This document shows, in pieces, positions 28,910 through 36,405 of a stretch of DNA of 55,774 nt (position 1 is its first letter; each line of letters opens with the position of its first letter). The notes under the pieces are model-generated. The model searched no databases. It was given only the letters and a program-made list of their open reading frames with translations, and had not been told where the DNA came from. The position numbers and the translations under genes are program-made. The stretch comes from Streptomyces sp. ADI95-17 (GTDB lineage: Bacteria; Actinomycetota; Actinomycetes; Streptomycetales; Streptomycetaceae). The stretch spans positions 214,982 to 270,755 of the forward strand of contig NZ_ML123044.1 in assembly GCF_003846175.1 (NCBI RefSeq). Direction: 5' to 3'.

Positions 28910-30517
28910 CTACTCCGTCGGCTCGACCCCCGCCCGCAGCAGCCCATAGGTGTACGCGTCCTCCAGCGCCTGCCAGGACGCGGCGATGACGTTCTCGGCG
29001 ACGCCGACCGTCGCCCAGTCACCGGTGCCGTCGCCGGTGGTGATGAGGACTCGGGTGGTGGACTCGGTGCCGGTGCGGCCTTCGAGGATGCGGACCTTGT
29101 AGTCGATCAGCTCCAGCTTGGCGAGCTGCGGGTAGATCCGTTCCAGGGCGACGCGGAGCGCCCGGTCGAGGGCGTTGACGGGGCCGTTGCCCTCGGCGGT
29201 GGCGACGATCCGCTCGCCCTTGGCCCAGAGCTTCACGGTGGCCTCGTTGGCATGCGTGCCGTCGGGGCGGTCCTCGACGATGGCGCGCCAGGACTCGGTG
29301 CGGAAGTAGCGGCGTACCCGGCCCTCGGCCTCGGCCCGCAGCAGCAGTTCGAAGGAGGCGTCGGCGGCCTCGTAGGTGTAGCCCTTGAGCTCGCGCTCCT
29401 TGACCCGCTCGACGACCCGGCCGACCAGCGCCCGGTCGCCGCCGAGGTCGATGCCGAGCTCCTTGCCCTTGAGCTCGATGGAGGCGCGGCCGGCCATGTC
29501 GGAGACCAGCATCCGCATGGTGTTGCCGACCAGGGCCGGGTCGATGTGCTGGTAGAGGTCGGGGTCGACCTTGATCGCGGAGGCGTGCAGTCCGGCCTTG
29601 TGGGCGAAGGCGGAAACACCCACATAGGGCTGGTGGGTGGAGGGGGTCAGGTTGACGACCTCGGCGATGGCGTGCGAGACCCGGGTCATGTCGGCGAGCG
29701 CGCCCTCGGGCAGGACGGTCTTGCCGTACTTGAGTTCCAGGGCGGCGACCACCGGGAAGAGGTTGGCGTTGCCGACGCGTTCGCCGTAGCCGTTGGCGGT
29801 GCACTGGACGTGGGTGGCGCCCGCGTCGACGGCGGCGAGGGTGTTGGCGACGGCGCAGCCGGTGTCGTCCTGGGCGTGGATGCCGAGCCGGGCGCCGGTG
29901 TCGGCGAGGACGGTGGCGACGACGGCCTGGACCTGGGCGGGGAGCATGCCGCCGTTGGTGTCGCAGAGGATGACGACATCGGCGCCGGCCTCGGAGGCGG
30001 CGCGCACCACGGCCTTGGCGTACTCGGGGTTGGCGCGGTAGCCGTCGAAGAAGTGCTCGCAGTCCACGAAGACCCGGCGGCCCTGTTCGCGGAGGTAGGA
30101 GACGGTGTCGACGACCATCTCCAGGTTCTCTTCGAGGGTGGTGCGCAGCGCGAGTTCCACATGGCGGTCGTGGGACTTGGCGACCAGGGTGATCACCGGA
30201 GCGCCGGACTCCAGCAGCGCCTTGACCTGGGGGTCCTCGGCGGCCTTGCCACCGGCCCGGCGGGTCGCGCCGAAGGCGACCAGCTCGGCGTTCTTGAACT
30301 CGATCTCCTGCTGGGCGCGGGCGAAGAACTCGGTGTCGCGGGGGTTGGCGCCGGGCCAGCCGCCCTCGATGAAGCCCACGCCGAAGTTGTCCAGGTGCCG
30401 GGCAATGGTGAGCTTGTCCGCGACCGTCAGGTTGATGCCTTCACGCTGGGCCCCGTCGCGCAGTGTGGTGTCGAAGACATGGAAACTGTCGTCGGTGGCC
30501 TTGGCCTTGGTGGTCAT
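28910..30517 (-). CDS. cimA: Citramalate synthase
   Basis: A 535-residue enzyme of the alpha-isopropylmalate/homocitrate synthase family. It condenses pyruvate with acetyl-CoA to (R)-citramalate, giving 2-ketobutyrate for isoleucine without threonine. The TIM barrel begins with FDTTLRDGAQREGINLTV, with catalytic-site GLHASAIKVDP later. A C-terminal LeuA-type regulatory domain is present (residues ~420-530, with ARVLEG..., GNGPVNALDRALRVAL and STTRVLITTGDG). Start ATG 30517 has AGGAG ten bases upstream. Actinobacterial members of this clade have been called leuA2; true citramalate synthase activity rests on family similarity. A terminator-like hairpin and short Ile-containing leader ORF lie upstream. 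Confidence 0.9.
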   Translation of the reverse strand: MTTKAKATDDSFHVFDTTLRDGAQREGINLTVADKLTIARHLDNFGVGFIEGGWPGANPRDTEFFARAQQEIEFKNAELVAFGATRRAGGKAAEDPQVKALLESGAPVITLVAKSHDRHVELALRTTLEENLEMVVDTVSYLREQGRRVFVDCEHFFDGYRANPEYAKAVVRAASEAGADVVILCDTNGGMLPAQVQAVVATVLADTGARLGIHAQDDTGCAVANTLAAVDAGATHVQCTANGYGERVGNANLFPVVAALELKYGKTVLPEGALADMTRVSHAIAEVVNLTPSTHQPYVGVSAFAHKAGLHASAIKVDPDLYQHIDPALVGNTMRMLVSDMAGRASIELKGKELGIDLGGDRALVGRVVERVKERELKGYTYEAADASFELLLRAEAEGRVRRYFRTESWRAIVEDRPDGTHANEATVKLWAKGERIVATAEGNGPVNALDRALRVALERIYPQLAKLELIDYKVRILEGRTGTESTTRVLITTGDGTGDWATVGVAENVIAASWQALEDAYTYGLLRAGVEPTE

Positions 30518-30622
30518 GCTGGTCTGACTCCTGTCGGATGAGCGGATCCGGACGATCTGGCTCCACTTGCCCCCATCATCCCGCGTGCGCCTCGCGCCGG
30601 CCGAGGTGAGGGCCGGAAAACG

Positions 30623-30648
30623 AAAAAACCCCTCGCGGGTGCGAGAGG
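30623..30648 (-). terminator. Rho-independent terminator upstream of cimA
   Basis: On the minus strand an 8-bp stem (CCTCTCGC / GCGAGGGG, one G-U pair) with a short loop is followed by six U. It lies between the transporter gene and cimA, so it ends the transporter transcript and may attenuate cimA. Confidence 0.75.
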
Positions 30649-30703
30649 TCTGCGCGCGGGTCTGGGGCACGGTGGCCGTGCCGCACGTGGTGGTGCGGGA
30701 CGG

Positions 30704-30739
30704 TCACTGCGGACCGGCGCGCCTGCTGCCGATAATCAT
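30704..30739 (-). promoter_or_regulatory. Candidate leader peptide of cimA attenuator
   Basis: A minus-strand ORF of 11 codons, MIIGSRRAGPQ then TGA, contains consecutive Ile codons (ATT, ATC). Two mutually competing hairpins follow (30681-30698 and 30666-30682, sharing 2 bp), then the U-tract terminator. This order is that of an amino-acid attenuator for an isoleucine-pathway gene. The ATG lacks a strong ribosome site. Confidence 0.35.
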
Positions 30740-30797
30740 GGCGTTCGAGGGCACGGAAGCAGTCTTGCACAGGGCCGCCTCCGTGCCCCGCCCCGTC

Positions 30798-32132
30798 TCA
30801 GGATGCGGGCGTGACGCTCGTCGCCCCGGACCGCTCCGCGCTCTCCCGGTCCGCGTCCTCGGCACCGACCCGGCCCAGGTCGATGTCCCGGGTCTCGCGC
30901 ATGGTCAGGTAGACGACCAGGGAGACCGCCGCGCAGCCCGCCACGTACCAGTAGAAGCCGGACTCGATGCCCGCCTTCTTGAACCAGAGCGCCACGTACT
31001 CGGCGGTGCCGCCGAAGAGCGCGTTGGCGATGGCGTACGGAAGGGCGACGCCCAGGGCGCGAATGCCGGTCGGGAAGAGTTCCGCCTTCACACAGGCGTT
31101 GATGGAGGTGTACCCGGTGACGACGACCAGGGCGAGCAGCGCCAGGCCGAACGCGGGCCAGAACGTGCCCGCGTGCTTGAGCATCGTCATGATCGGCACG
31201 GTCAGGAACGTGGAGCCGACGGCGAAGGTGATCAGCAGCGGGCGGCGGCCGATCCGGTCGGAGAGCATGCCGGCCAGCGGCTGGATGCACATGAAGACGA
31301 ACAGGGCGCAGAAGCTGACGAGCGAGGCGGTGGGCTTGGCCATCCCGGCGCTGGTGGAGAGGAACTTGGAGAGGTACGTCGTGTACGTGTAGTACGCGAC
31401 GGTCCCGCCCATGGTCAGCGCCATCACCAGGAACGCCTCGCGCTTGTGCCGCCACAGCGCCTTCAGCGTCCCGCGGTCGTCCTGGTCGGCGGCGCCGGAC
31501 TCCGCGTACACCTCGGTCTCCAGCATCGAGCGGCGCAGATAGAAGACGATCGCGGCGCCGAGCGCGCCGACGATGAACGGGATGCGCCAGCCCCAGCTGT
31601 GCAGGGCCGCCTCGGACATGTTGCGCTGGAGGACGATCTGGAGGCCGAGGCCGACCAGCTGTCCCGCGGTCATGGACACGTACTGGAAGCTGGAGGCGAA
31701 GCCGCGCCGGTCGGGGGCGGACGCCTCGGTGAGGTAGGTGGCGCTGGCGGCGTACTCGCCGCCGACGGACAGCCCCTGGAGCAGCCGGGCCACCAGCAGG
31801 ACCGCGACCCCGCCGTACCCCGCGACGTCGTACGTCGGCGCGATGGCGATGAGGATCGCGGAGGCCGACATCAGCGTGACGGTGAGGGTGAGCGCCGCCT
31901 TGCGGCCCCGGCGGTCACCGATCCGGCCGAGCAGCCAGCCGCCGACCGGCCGCATGAAGAAGCCGACGGCGAAGATGCCCATGGTGTTCATGAGATTGGC
32001 GGTCTCATTGCCTTCGGGGAAGAACGAATCCGCGAAGTAGACCGCGAAGGTCGCGTACACGAACCAGTCGAACCACTCGACCATGTTGCCGGCCGAACCG
32101 ACCCAGATTTTCTTCCACTGCTCTCGTCCCAT
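30798..32132 (-). CDS. MHS/MFS family transporter
   Basis: A 444-residue permease of the metabolite:H+ symporter (MHS, ShiA/ProP/KgtP-like) branch of MFS. It has an N-terminal NMVEWFDWFVYATFAVYFAD, the loop GRIGDRRGRKAALTLTV, and LSVGGEYAASATYL, the MHS hallmark. About 12 membrane segments are visible. Substrates in the family are organic acids, osmolytes or polyol acids; none can be assigned here. ATG 32132 has only a weak ribosome site. It lies 98 bp after the TetR gene of the urease-like operon in the same direction, so co-regulation is possible. Its transcript ends at the U-tract hairpin before cimA. Confidence 0.9.
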   Translation of the reverse strand: MGREQWKKIWVGSAGNMVEWFDWFVYATFAVYFADSFFPEGNETANLMNTMGIFAVGFFMRPVGGWLLGRIGDRRGRKAALTLTVTLMSASAILIAIAPTYDVAGYGGVAVLLVARLLQGLSVGGEYAASATYLTEASAPDRRGFASSFQYVSMTAGQLVGLGLQIVLQRNMSEAALHSWGWRIPFIVGALGAAIVFYLRRSMLETEVYAESGAADQDDRGTLKALWRHKREAFLVMALTMGGTVAYYTYTTYLSKFLSTSAGMAKPTASLVSFCALFVFMCIQPLAGMLSDRIGRRPLLITFAVGSTFLTVPIMTMLKHAGTFWPAFGLALLALVVVTGYTSINACVKAELFPTGIRALGVALPYAIANALFGGTAEYVALWFKKAGIESGFYWYVAGCAAVSLVVYLTMRETRDIDLGRVGAEDADRESAERSGATSVTPAS

Positions 32133-32230
32133 GGTCCGTCACCGTGCCCGAACAGCCGGGACCGTAACAAGGGCGAAATGCGCAACGATCGCGCGTACTT
32201 ACGTGCGTTTCGTTCACGGCGGTTCGGCCG

Positions 32231-32836
32231 CTACCCGATGGCGAGTGACTCCTCGATGAACTCCCTCACCTGTACGAGTACCTGGGAACGTCCGGTGCCG
32301 GGGAGGCCGACCGCGACATGGACGCTGAAGCCGTCGAGCAGGGCGCGCAGCCGGGTGGCGAACCGCCCGGCGTCGACCGGCCGGAACTCCCCGGCCGCCG
32401 CGCCCCCCTCCAGCAGGGCCACCAGGTCGCGGTGCCAGGCGTCCTCGATGGCGGCCTGCCGGGCGCGGGCGTCGTCGTCCGCGTTCTGCGAGCGGTTCCA
32501 CACCTCCAGCCAGAGCGTCCAGTGCGGATCGCGGGGGCCGTCGGGCAGGTACAGCTCGATGTACCCGTCCAGCCGCCCGCGGGCCGTCTCGGGCCCCGCC
32601 AGCAGGGCCCGCCGCTCCGCGCCGAGCCGCCCCTCGCTCCACTCCAGGGTCTGGAGCAGCAGCTCGTCCTTGGTGCGGAAGTAGTAGAGGAGGTGTCCGC
32701 TGCTCATGCCGACCTCGCGGCCGAGCCCGGCCATGGTGAGGCCGTCGAGCCCCCGTTCGGCGATGGTCGCCATGGCGGCGGCCAGCAGTTCCTCACGGGG
32801 CGGGGCGGTGTTGCGACGGCGTGGCGCGGGGGGCAC
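32231..32836 (-). CDS. TetR family regulator of the urease-like operon (probable)
   Basis: A 201-residue TetR-type regulator. The N-terminal HTH reads LLAAAMATIAERGLDGLTMAGLGREVGMSSGHLLYYF. It has a helical ligand domain (BetI-type C-terminus with YIELYLPDGPRDPHWTLWLEVWNRSQ). GTG 32836 lies 3 bp after the agmatine deiminase stop with GAAGG upstream, so it is the last gene of the ureAB-ureC-agmatine deiminase unit. The twin 17-bp palindromes in front of ureAB are its probable operators. The ligand may be an ureido or guanidino compound or polyamine, by context. Confidence 0.88.
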   Translation of the reverse strand: MPPAPRRRNTAPPREELLAAAMATIAERGLDGLTMAGLGREVGMSSGHLLYYFRTKDELLLQTLEWSEGRLGAERRALLAGPETARGRLDGYIELYLPDGPRDPHWTLWLEVWNRSQNADDDARARQAAIEDAWHRDLVALLEGGAAAGEFRPVDAGRFATRLRALLDGFSVHVAVGLPGTGRSQVLVQVREFIEESLAIG

Positions 32837-32839
32837 GGT

Positions 32840-33853
32840 TCAGACCTTCGGCTGCTGCTGCGTGATGCAGTGGATGCCTCCACCGCCGGCAAAGATCGTA
32901 CGTGCGTCGACGAGGGTCACCGTACGGTCGGGGAAGAGTTCGCCGAAGACGGCCGCCGCTTCCTTGTCGCGCGGGTCGTCGAAGGCGCAGAGGACCACAC
33001 CGCCGTTGCAGAGGTAGTGGTTGATGTAGGAGTAGTCGACCCACTCCCCGTCGGCCTTCAGCACGGTGGGCGCCAGGACCTCGACGACGTCCAGGGAGCG
33101 GCCCCTGGCGTCGGTGGCCCCGCGCAGGATGCGCACGGTCTCGCGGGTGATCTCGTGGTCGGGGTGGGCCGGGTCCGGCTGGACATGGGCGACGACGGTG
33201 CCGGGGCGGGCGAAGGCGGCGACGATGTCGACATGGCCGAGGGTGCCGTACGTGCCGTAGTCGCCGGACAGTCCGCGCGGCAGCCAGATGGCCTTCTCGG
33301 TGCCGAGCCGGGCGTGGACCTCGGACTCGACCTGCTCGCGGGTCCAGTCGGGGTTGCGCTCCTTGCCGAGCTGGACGGTCTCGGTGAGCAGTACGGTGCC
33401 CTCGCCGTCCACGTGGATGGCGCCGCCCTCGTTGACCAGCCGGGAGCTCTGCACGGGTACGCCGGCCAGCTCGGCGACGGAGCGGGCGATGTGCTGGTCG
33501 TGCTCCCAGCGGGCCCAGCCCTGGGCGCCCCAGCCGTTGAACGTCCAGTCGACGGCGGCCAACCGGTTCCCGTCGGTGACGAAGGTGGGGCCGATGTCCC
33601 GCATCCAGGCGTCGTCGAGCGGGCGGACGGCAAGCTCGACGTCCGGGCCGAGGAGCGCGCGGGCGCCGTCCTCCTGGCCGGGTCCGACCACCATCGTGAC
33701 GGGTTCGAAGCGGCGGACCGCGCGGGCGACGGTGGCCCAGGCGGCGCGGGCCTCCTCCAGCTCGGCGTCGGTGTCGAAGGTGGGGTTGGGGCCCGGCCAG
33801 GCCATCCAGGTGCGTTCGTGCGGGGCCCACTCGGGCGGCATGCGGAAGGTCAC
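32840..33853 (-). CDS. aguA: Agmatine deiminase
   Basis: A 337-residue agmatine deiminase of the guanidino-group-modifying superfamily, converting agmatine to N-carbamoylputrescine and ammonia. It has MPPEWAPHERTWMAWPGP, the substrate-binding DAWMRDIGPTF, NEGGAIHVDGEGTVLLTE, GHVDIVAAF, and the nucleophile cysteine in GGGGIHCITQQ. The start GTG 33853 has AAGGA seven bases upstream, and the frame extends no further usefully. It lies 19 bp after ureC and 3 bp before the TetR gene. Together with ureAB/ureC it suggests nitrogen recovery from guanidino or ureido compounds; a neighbouring N-carbamoylputrescine amidase gene is not present. Confidence 0.9.
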   Translation of the reverse strand: MTFRMPPEWAPHERTWMAWPGPNPTFDTDAELEEARAAWATVARAVRRFEPVTMVVGPGQEDGARALLGPDVELAVRPLDDAWMRDIGPTFVTDGNRLAAVDWTFNGWGAQGWARWEHDQHIARSVAELAGVPVQSSRLVNEGGAIHVDGEGTVLLTETVQLGKERNPDWTREQVESEVHARLGTEKAIWLPRGLSGDYGTYGTLGHVDIVAAFARPGTVVAHVQPDPAHPDHEITRETVRILRGATDARGRSLDVVEVLAPTVLKADGEWVDYSYINHYLCNGGVVLCAFDDPRDKEAAAVFGELFPDRTVTLVDARTIFAGGGGIHCITQQQPKV

Positions 33854-33872
33854 TGCGGTGTCCTTAGAAGAA

Positions 33873-35561
33873 CTAGAGGAAGTAGAGGCGGTTGAGGGAG
33901 ACGGAGTCGGCGGGCTCGGAGCGCAGCGGGTCGCCGTCCAGGGTGACCAGACCGCTGTGGGCGTCCACGGCGACCTCTCCGGTACGGGAGTTGTGGACGA
34001 GGTCGCCGGGGCCGATGCCGCGGGTGCCGCGCACGCCGACGCGGCGGCGCCGGGTGGGCATCGAGTCGGCGCCGAGCTGGGTCGCCGCCTGCGAGACGAA
34101 GGCCACCGAGAGGTCGGCGGCGGTGGCCCCGTACGCCCCGAACTGCGGGCCCAGGACAAGGGGTTCGCAGGTGTCGGTGGCGGCGTTCGGGTCGCCCGTG
34201 ACGCCGTAGGCGGGGAAGCCGGACTTCAGCACGAGCTGCGGCTTCGCACCGAAGAACTCGGGGCGCCACAGCACGATGTCGGCCATCTTGCCGGTCTCGA
34301 TGGAGCCGATCTCGTGCGAGAGGCCGTGGGCGATGGCGGGGTTGATGGTGAGCTTGGCGATGTAGCGCAGCACCCGGGCGTTGTCGTCCGCGGGGCCGTC
34401 GCCCTCCATCGGGCCCAGCTCGGCCTTCATCTTCCCGGCCATCGCGAAGGTGCGGCGCACCGTCTCACCGGCCCGCCCCATGCCCTGCGCGTCGGACGAG
34501 GTGATGCCGATGGCGCCCAGGTCGTGCAGGACGTCCTCGGCGCCCATCGTCCCGGCGCGGATCCGGTCACGGGCCATGGCGGCGTCGCCCGGCAGGTCCG
34601 TCTTCAGGTCGTGTACGGAGACGATCATCCCGTAATGCTCGGCGACGGCGTCCCGGCCGAAGGGGAGCGTCGGGTTGGTGGACGAGCCGATGACGTTCTC
34701 GACGCCCGCCATCTTCAGGACGTTGGGGACGTGTCCGCCGCCGCAGCCCTCGATGTGGAAGGCGTGGATCGTGCGGCCCTCCAGGACGCGCAGGGTGTCC
34801 TCCACCGACAGGCACTCGTTCAGCCCGTCGCTGTGCAGGGCGACCTGGACGTCGTGCTCCTCGGCGACCCGCAGCGCGGTGTCCAGGGCCCGGGTGTGCG
34901 CGCCCATGTCCTCGTGGACCTTGAAGCCGCAGGCCCCGCCCTCGGCGAGCGCCTCGACCAGCGGGGCCTGGTGGGAGGACGAACCGCGGCCCAGGAAGCC
35001 GATGTTGACCGGCCAGGCGTCGAAGGAGTTGAAGGCGTGGCGCAACGCCCAGGGCGAGTTGACGCCGACGCCCCAGACCGGGCCGAACTCCTGGCCGATG
35101 ATCGTGGTGACACCGGAGGCGAGCGAGGCCTCCATGATCCGGGGCGAGAGCAGATGGACATGCGTGTCGACGGCGCCCGCCGTCGCGATCATCCCCTCGC
35201 CGGAGACGATGGTGGTGCCCGTGCCGACGACGACGTCCACACCGTCCAGGGTGTCGGGGTTGCCGGCCCGGCCGATCGACGCGATCCGGCCCTCGCGGAT
35301 GCCGATGGACACCTTGCGGATGCCCTGCACGGCGTCGATGACCAGCACATTGCTGATGACGACGTCACAGGTGTCGCGGACCGCGGCGGCCTTGAGGTGC
35401 AGCCCGTCGCGGGCGGTCTTGCCGAAGCCGGCGAGGAACTCCTCGCCGTACTCCTGTGCGTCGGACTCGACGCGGACGGTCAGCCCGGAGTCGCCGAGCC
35501 GGACCCGGTCCCCGGCGCGCGGGCCGTGGACGGAGGCGTACTCGTACGGATCGATGCTCAT
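33873..35561 (-). CDS. ureC: Urease alpha-subunit-like protein
   Basis: A 562-residue UreC homologue, close to the usual 565-570. All nickel ligands are present: H134 and H136, K214 (the carbamylated Lys of GFKVHED), H216, H243, H269 and D357. The catalytic flap His is retained (H317), but the flap Cys (Klebsiella C319) is Val316 and the following His is Asp318, in SVHDLKTDL. The first residues are MSIDPYEYASVHGPRAGDRVRLGD. It overlaps ureAB by four bases (ATGA). No ureE, F, G or D accessory genes lie in this window, so nickel loading must rely on genes elsewhere. A non-urea substrate is possible; catalytic residues permit urea hydrolysis. Confidence 0.9.
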   Translation of the reverse strand: MSIDPYEYASVHGPRAGDRVRLGDSGLTVRVESDAQEYGEEFLAGFGKTARDGLHLKAAAVRDTCDVVISNVLVIDAVQGIRKVSIGIREGRIASIGRAGNPDTLDGVDVVVGTGTTIVSGEGMIATAGAVDTHVHLLSPRIMEASLASGVTTIIGQEFGPVWGVGVNSPWALRHAFNSFDAWPVNIGFLGRGSSSHQAPLVEALAEGGACGFKVHEDMGAHTRALDTALRVAEEHDVQVALHSDGLNECLSVEDTLRVLEGRTIHAFHIEGCGGGHVPNVLKMAGVENVIGSSTNPTLPFGRDAVAEHYGMIVSVHDLKTDLPGDAAMARDRIRAGTMGAEDVLHDLGAIGITSSDAQGMGRAGETVRRTFAMAGKMKAELGPMEGDGPADDNARVLRYIAKLTINPAIAHGLSHEIGSIETGKMADIVLWRPEFFGAKPQLVLKSGFPAYGVTGDPNAATDTCEPLVLGPQFGAYGATAADLSVAFVSQAATQLGADSMPTRRRRVGVRGTRGIGPGDLVHNSRTGEVAVDAHSGLVTLDGDPLRSEPADSVSLNRLYFL

Positions 35562-36238
35562 CGCTCAGCTCCCAGATATCCACAGGCCGCGGCGCGCCGC
35601 AGGGCCTCCTCGCGCGCGCCGGGCGCGTCCAGCGGGCCGTCGACCAGGCCCGCGAAGCCGATCGCGATGCGCTCGCCGCCGATCGGGACGAGCCCCACCT
35701 CGACGGTTTCGCCGGGCCCGAACCGGACGGAGGACCCGGCGGGGACGCAGAGCCGCATCCCGTAGGCGTCCGCGCGGGCGAAGTCGAGCCGGGGGTTGGC
35801 CTCGAAGAAGTGGAAGTGCGAGGTCACGGAGACCGGCACGGTCGCGGTGTTGTGGACGGTCAGCCGCACCGCGGGCTCCGGCTCGGGCGTGGCGGGCCCG
35901 GGGACGACGGCCCCGGGGGCCTCGTCGCCCAGCCCGTCGCCCAGCGGCCGGGAGACCACGGCGAGCCGGGAGCCGTCGTCGAAGACGGCCTCCACATGGA
36001 CTTCGGTGACGACGTCGGCGACGCCCGGCAGCACGTCGTCGGGGCCGAGCACGGACCGCGCCGCCTCGATGGCCTCGGCGAGCCGGCGCCCGTCCCGGGC
36101 GGCCTCGCAGACCGTGTCCGCGATCAGCGCGGTCGCCTCGGGGACGTTGAGCTTCAGCCCCCGGGCGCGGCGGGCCCGGGCCAGTTCGGCGGCGCCGAAG
36201 AGCAGCAGCCGGTCACGTTCCGTCGGAGTCAGTCGCAC
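35558..36238 (-). CDS. Urease gamma-beta fusion
   Basis: A 226-residue fusion. Residues 1-100 are the gamma subunit (MRLTPTERDRLLLFGAAELARARRARG...), and 125-226 the beta subunit (SVTSHFHFFEANPRLDF, GMRLCVPAGSSVRFGPGETVEVGLVPIGG). An Ala/Pro-rich linker joins them. Fused UreAB occurs also in Helicobacter, in gamma-beta order. Start GTG 36238 has AGAGG nine bases upstream. It leads the operon, in front of the twin palindromes. It forms the structural scaffold of the urease trimer together with UreC; beta residues that hold the substrate flap are not examined further. Confidence 0.9.
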   Translation of the reverse strand: MRLTPTERDRLLLFGAAELARARRARGLKLNVPEATALIADTVCEAARDGRRLAEAIEAARSVLGPDDVLPGVADVVTEVHVEAVFDDGSRLAVVSRPLGDGLGDEAPGAVVPGPATPEPEPAVRLTVHNTATVPVSVTSHFHFFEANPRLDFARADAYGMRLCVPAGSSVRFGPGETVEVGLVPIGGERIAIGFAGLVDGPLDAPGAREEALRRAAACGYLGAER

Positions 36239-36255
36239 GTCTCCACACCTCTCGG

Positions 36256-36296
36256 TTAGAGCAGCACTCTAACTCACGGTTAGAGCGGCACTCTAA
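36256..36296 (-). promoter_or_regulatory. Twin 17-bp palindromes over the ureAB promoter
   Basis: Two sites, TTAGAG-N5-CTCTAA, at 36256-36272 (spacer CAGCA) and 36280-36296 (CGGCA), with centres 24 bp apart. On the minus strand the first has a -35-like TTAGAG and the second a TANNNT-type TAGAGT. The ureAB start is 18 bp beyond. This suits a TetR repressor, probably the TetR in the same operon. Confidence 0.7.
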
Positions 36297-36336
36297 GGAT
36301 GTGAGAGGGCACACTCCGGAAAGCTGGCGGACGTGC

Positions 36337-36363
36337 CCGGGCGCATACGAAAGCCGCGCCCGG
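36337..36363 (-). terminator. Hairpin terminator after the ABC permease gene
   Basis: An 8-bp stem (CCGGGCGC / GCGCCCGG) with an 11-base loop lies about 43 bp past the permease stop. Confidence 0.5.
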
Positions 36364-36405
36364 CGGTCGTCGGCTCCCGCGAGGTCCCGCCGGTGCCGGC
36401 CCGGC

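Noticed and set aside
30576..30770. 64-codon frame with HHH (VPHHHVRHGH) before cimA as a His leader
   Set aside because: It runs through the terminator hairpin, has no ribosome site, and cimA is not a histidine gene; the shorter Ile-containing frame fits better.
34790..35000. First reading that the urease catalytic flap His was lost
   Set aside because: Counting between the conserved SSTNPTLP and VLHDLGA shows equal length, with His317 in place of the catalytic His; only the neighbouring Cys and next His are changed.
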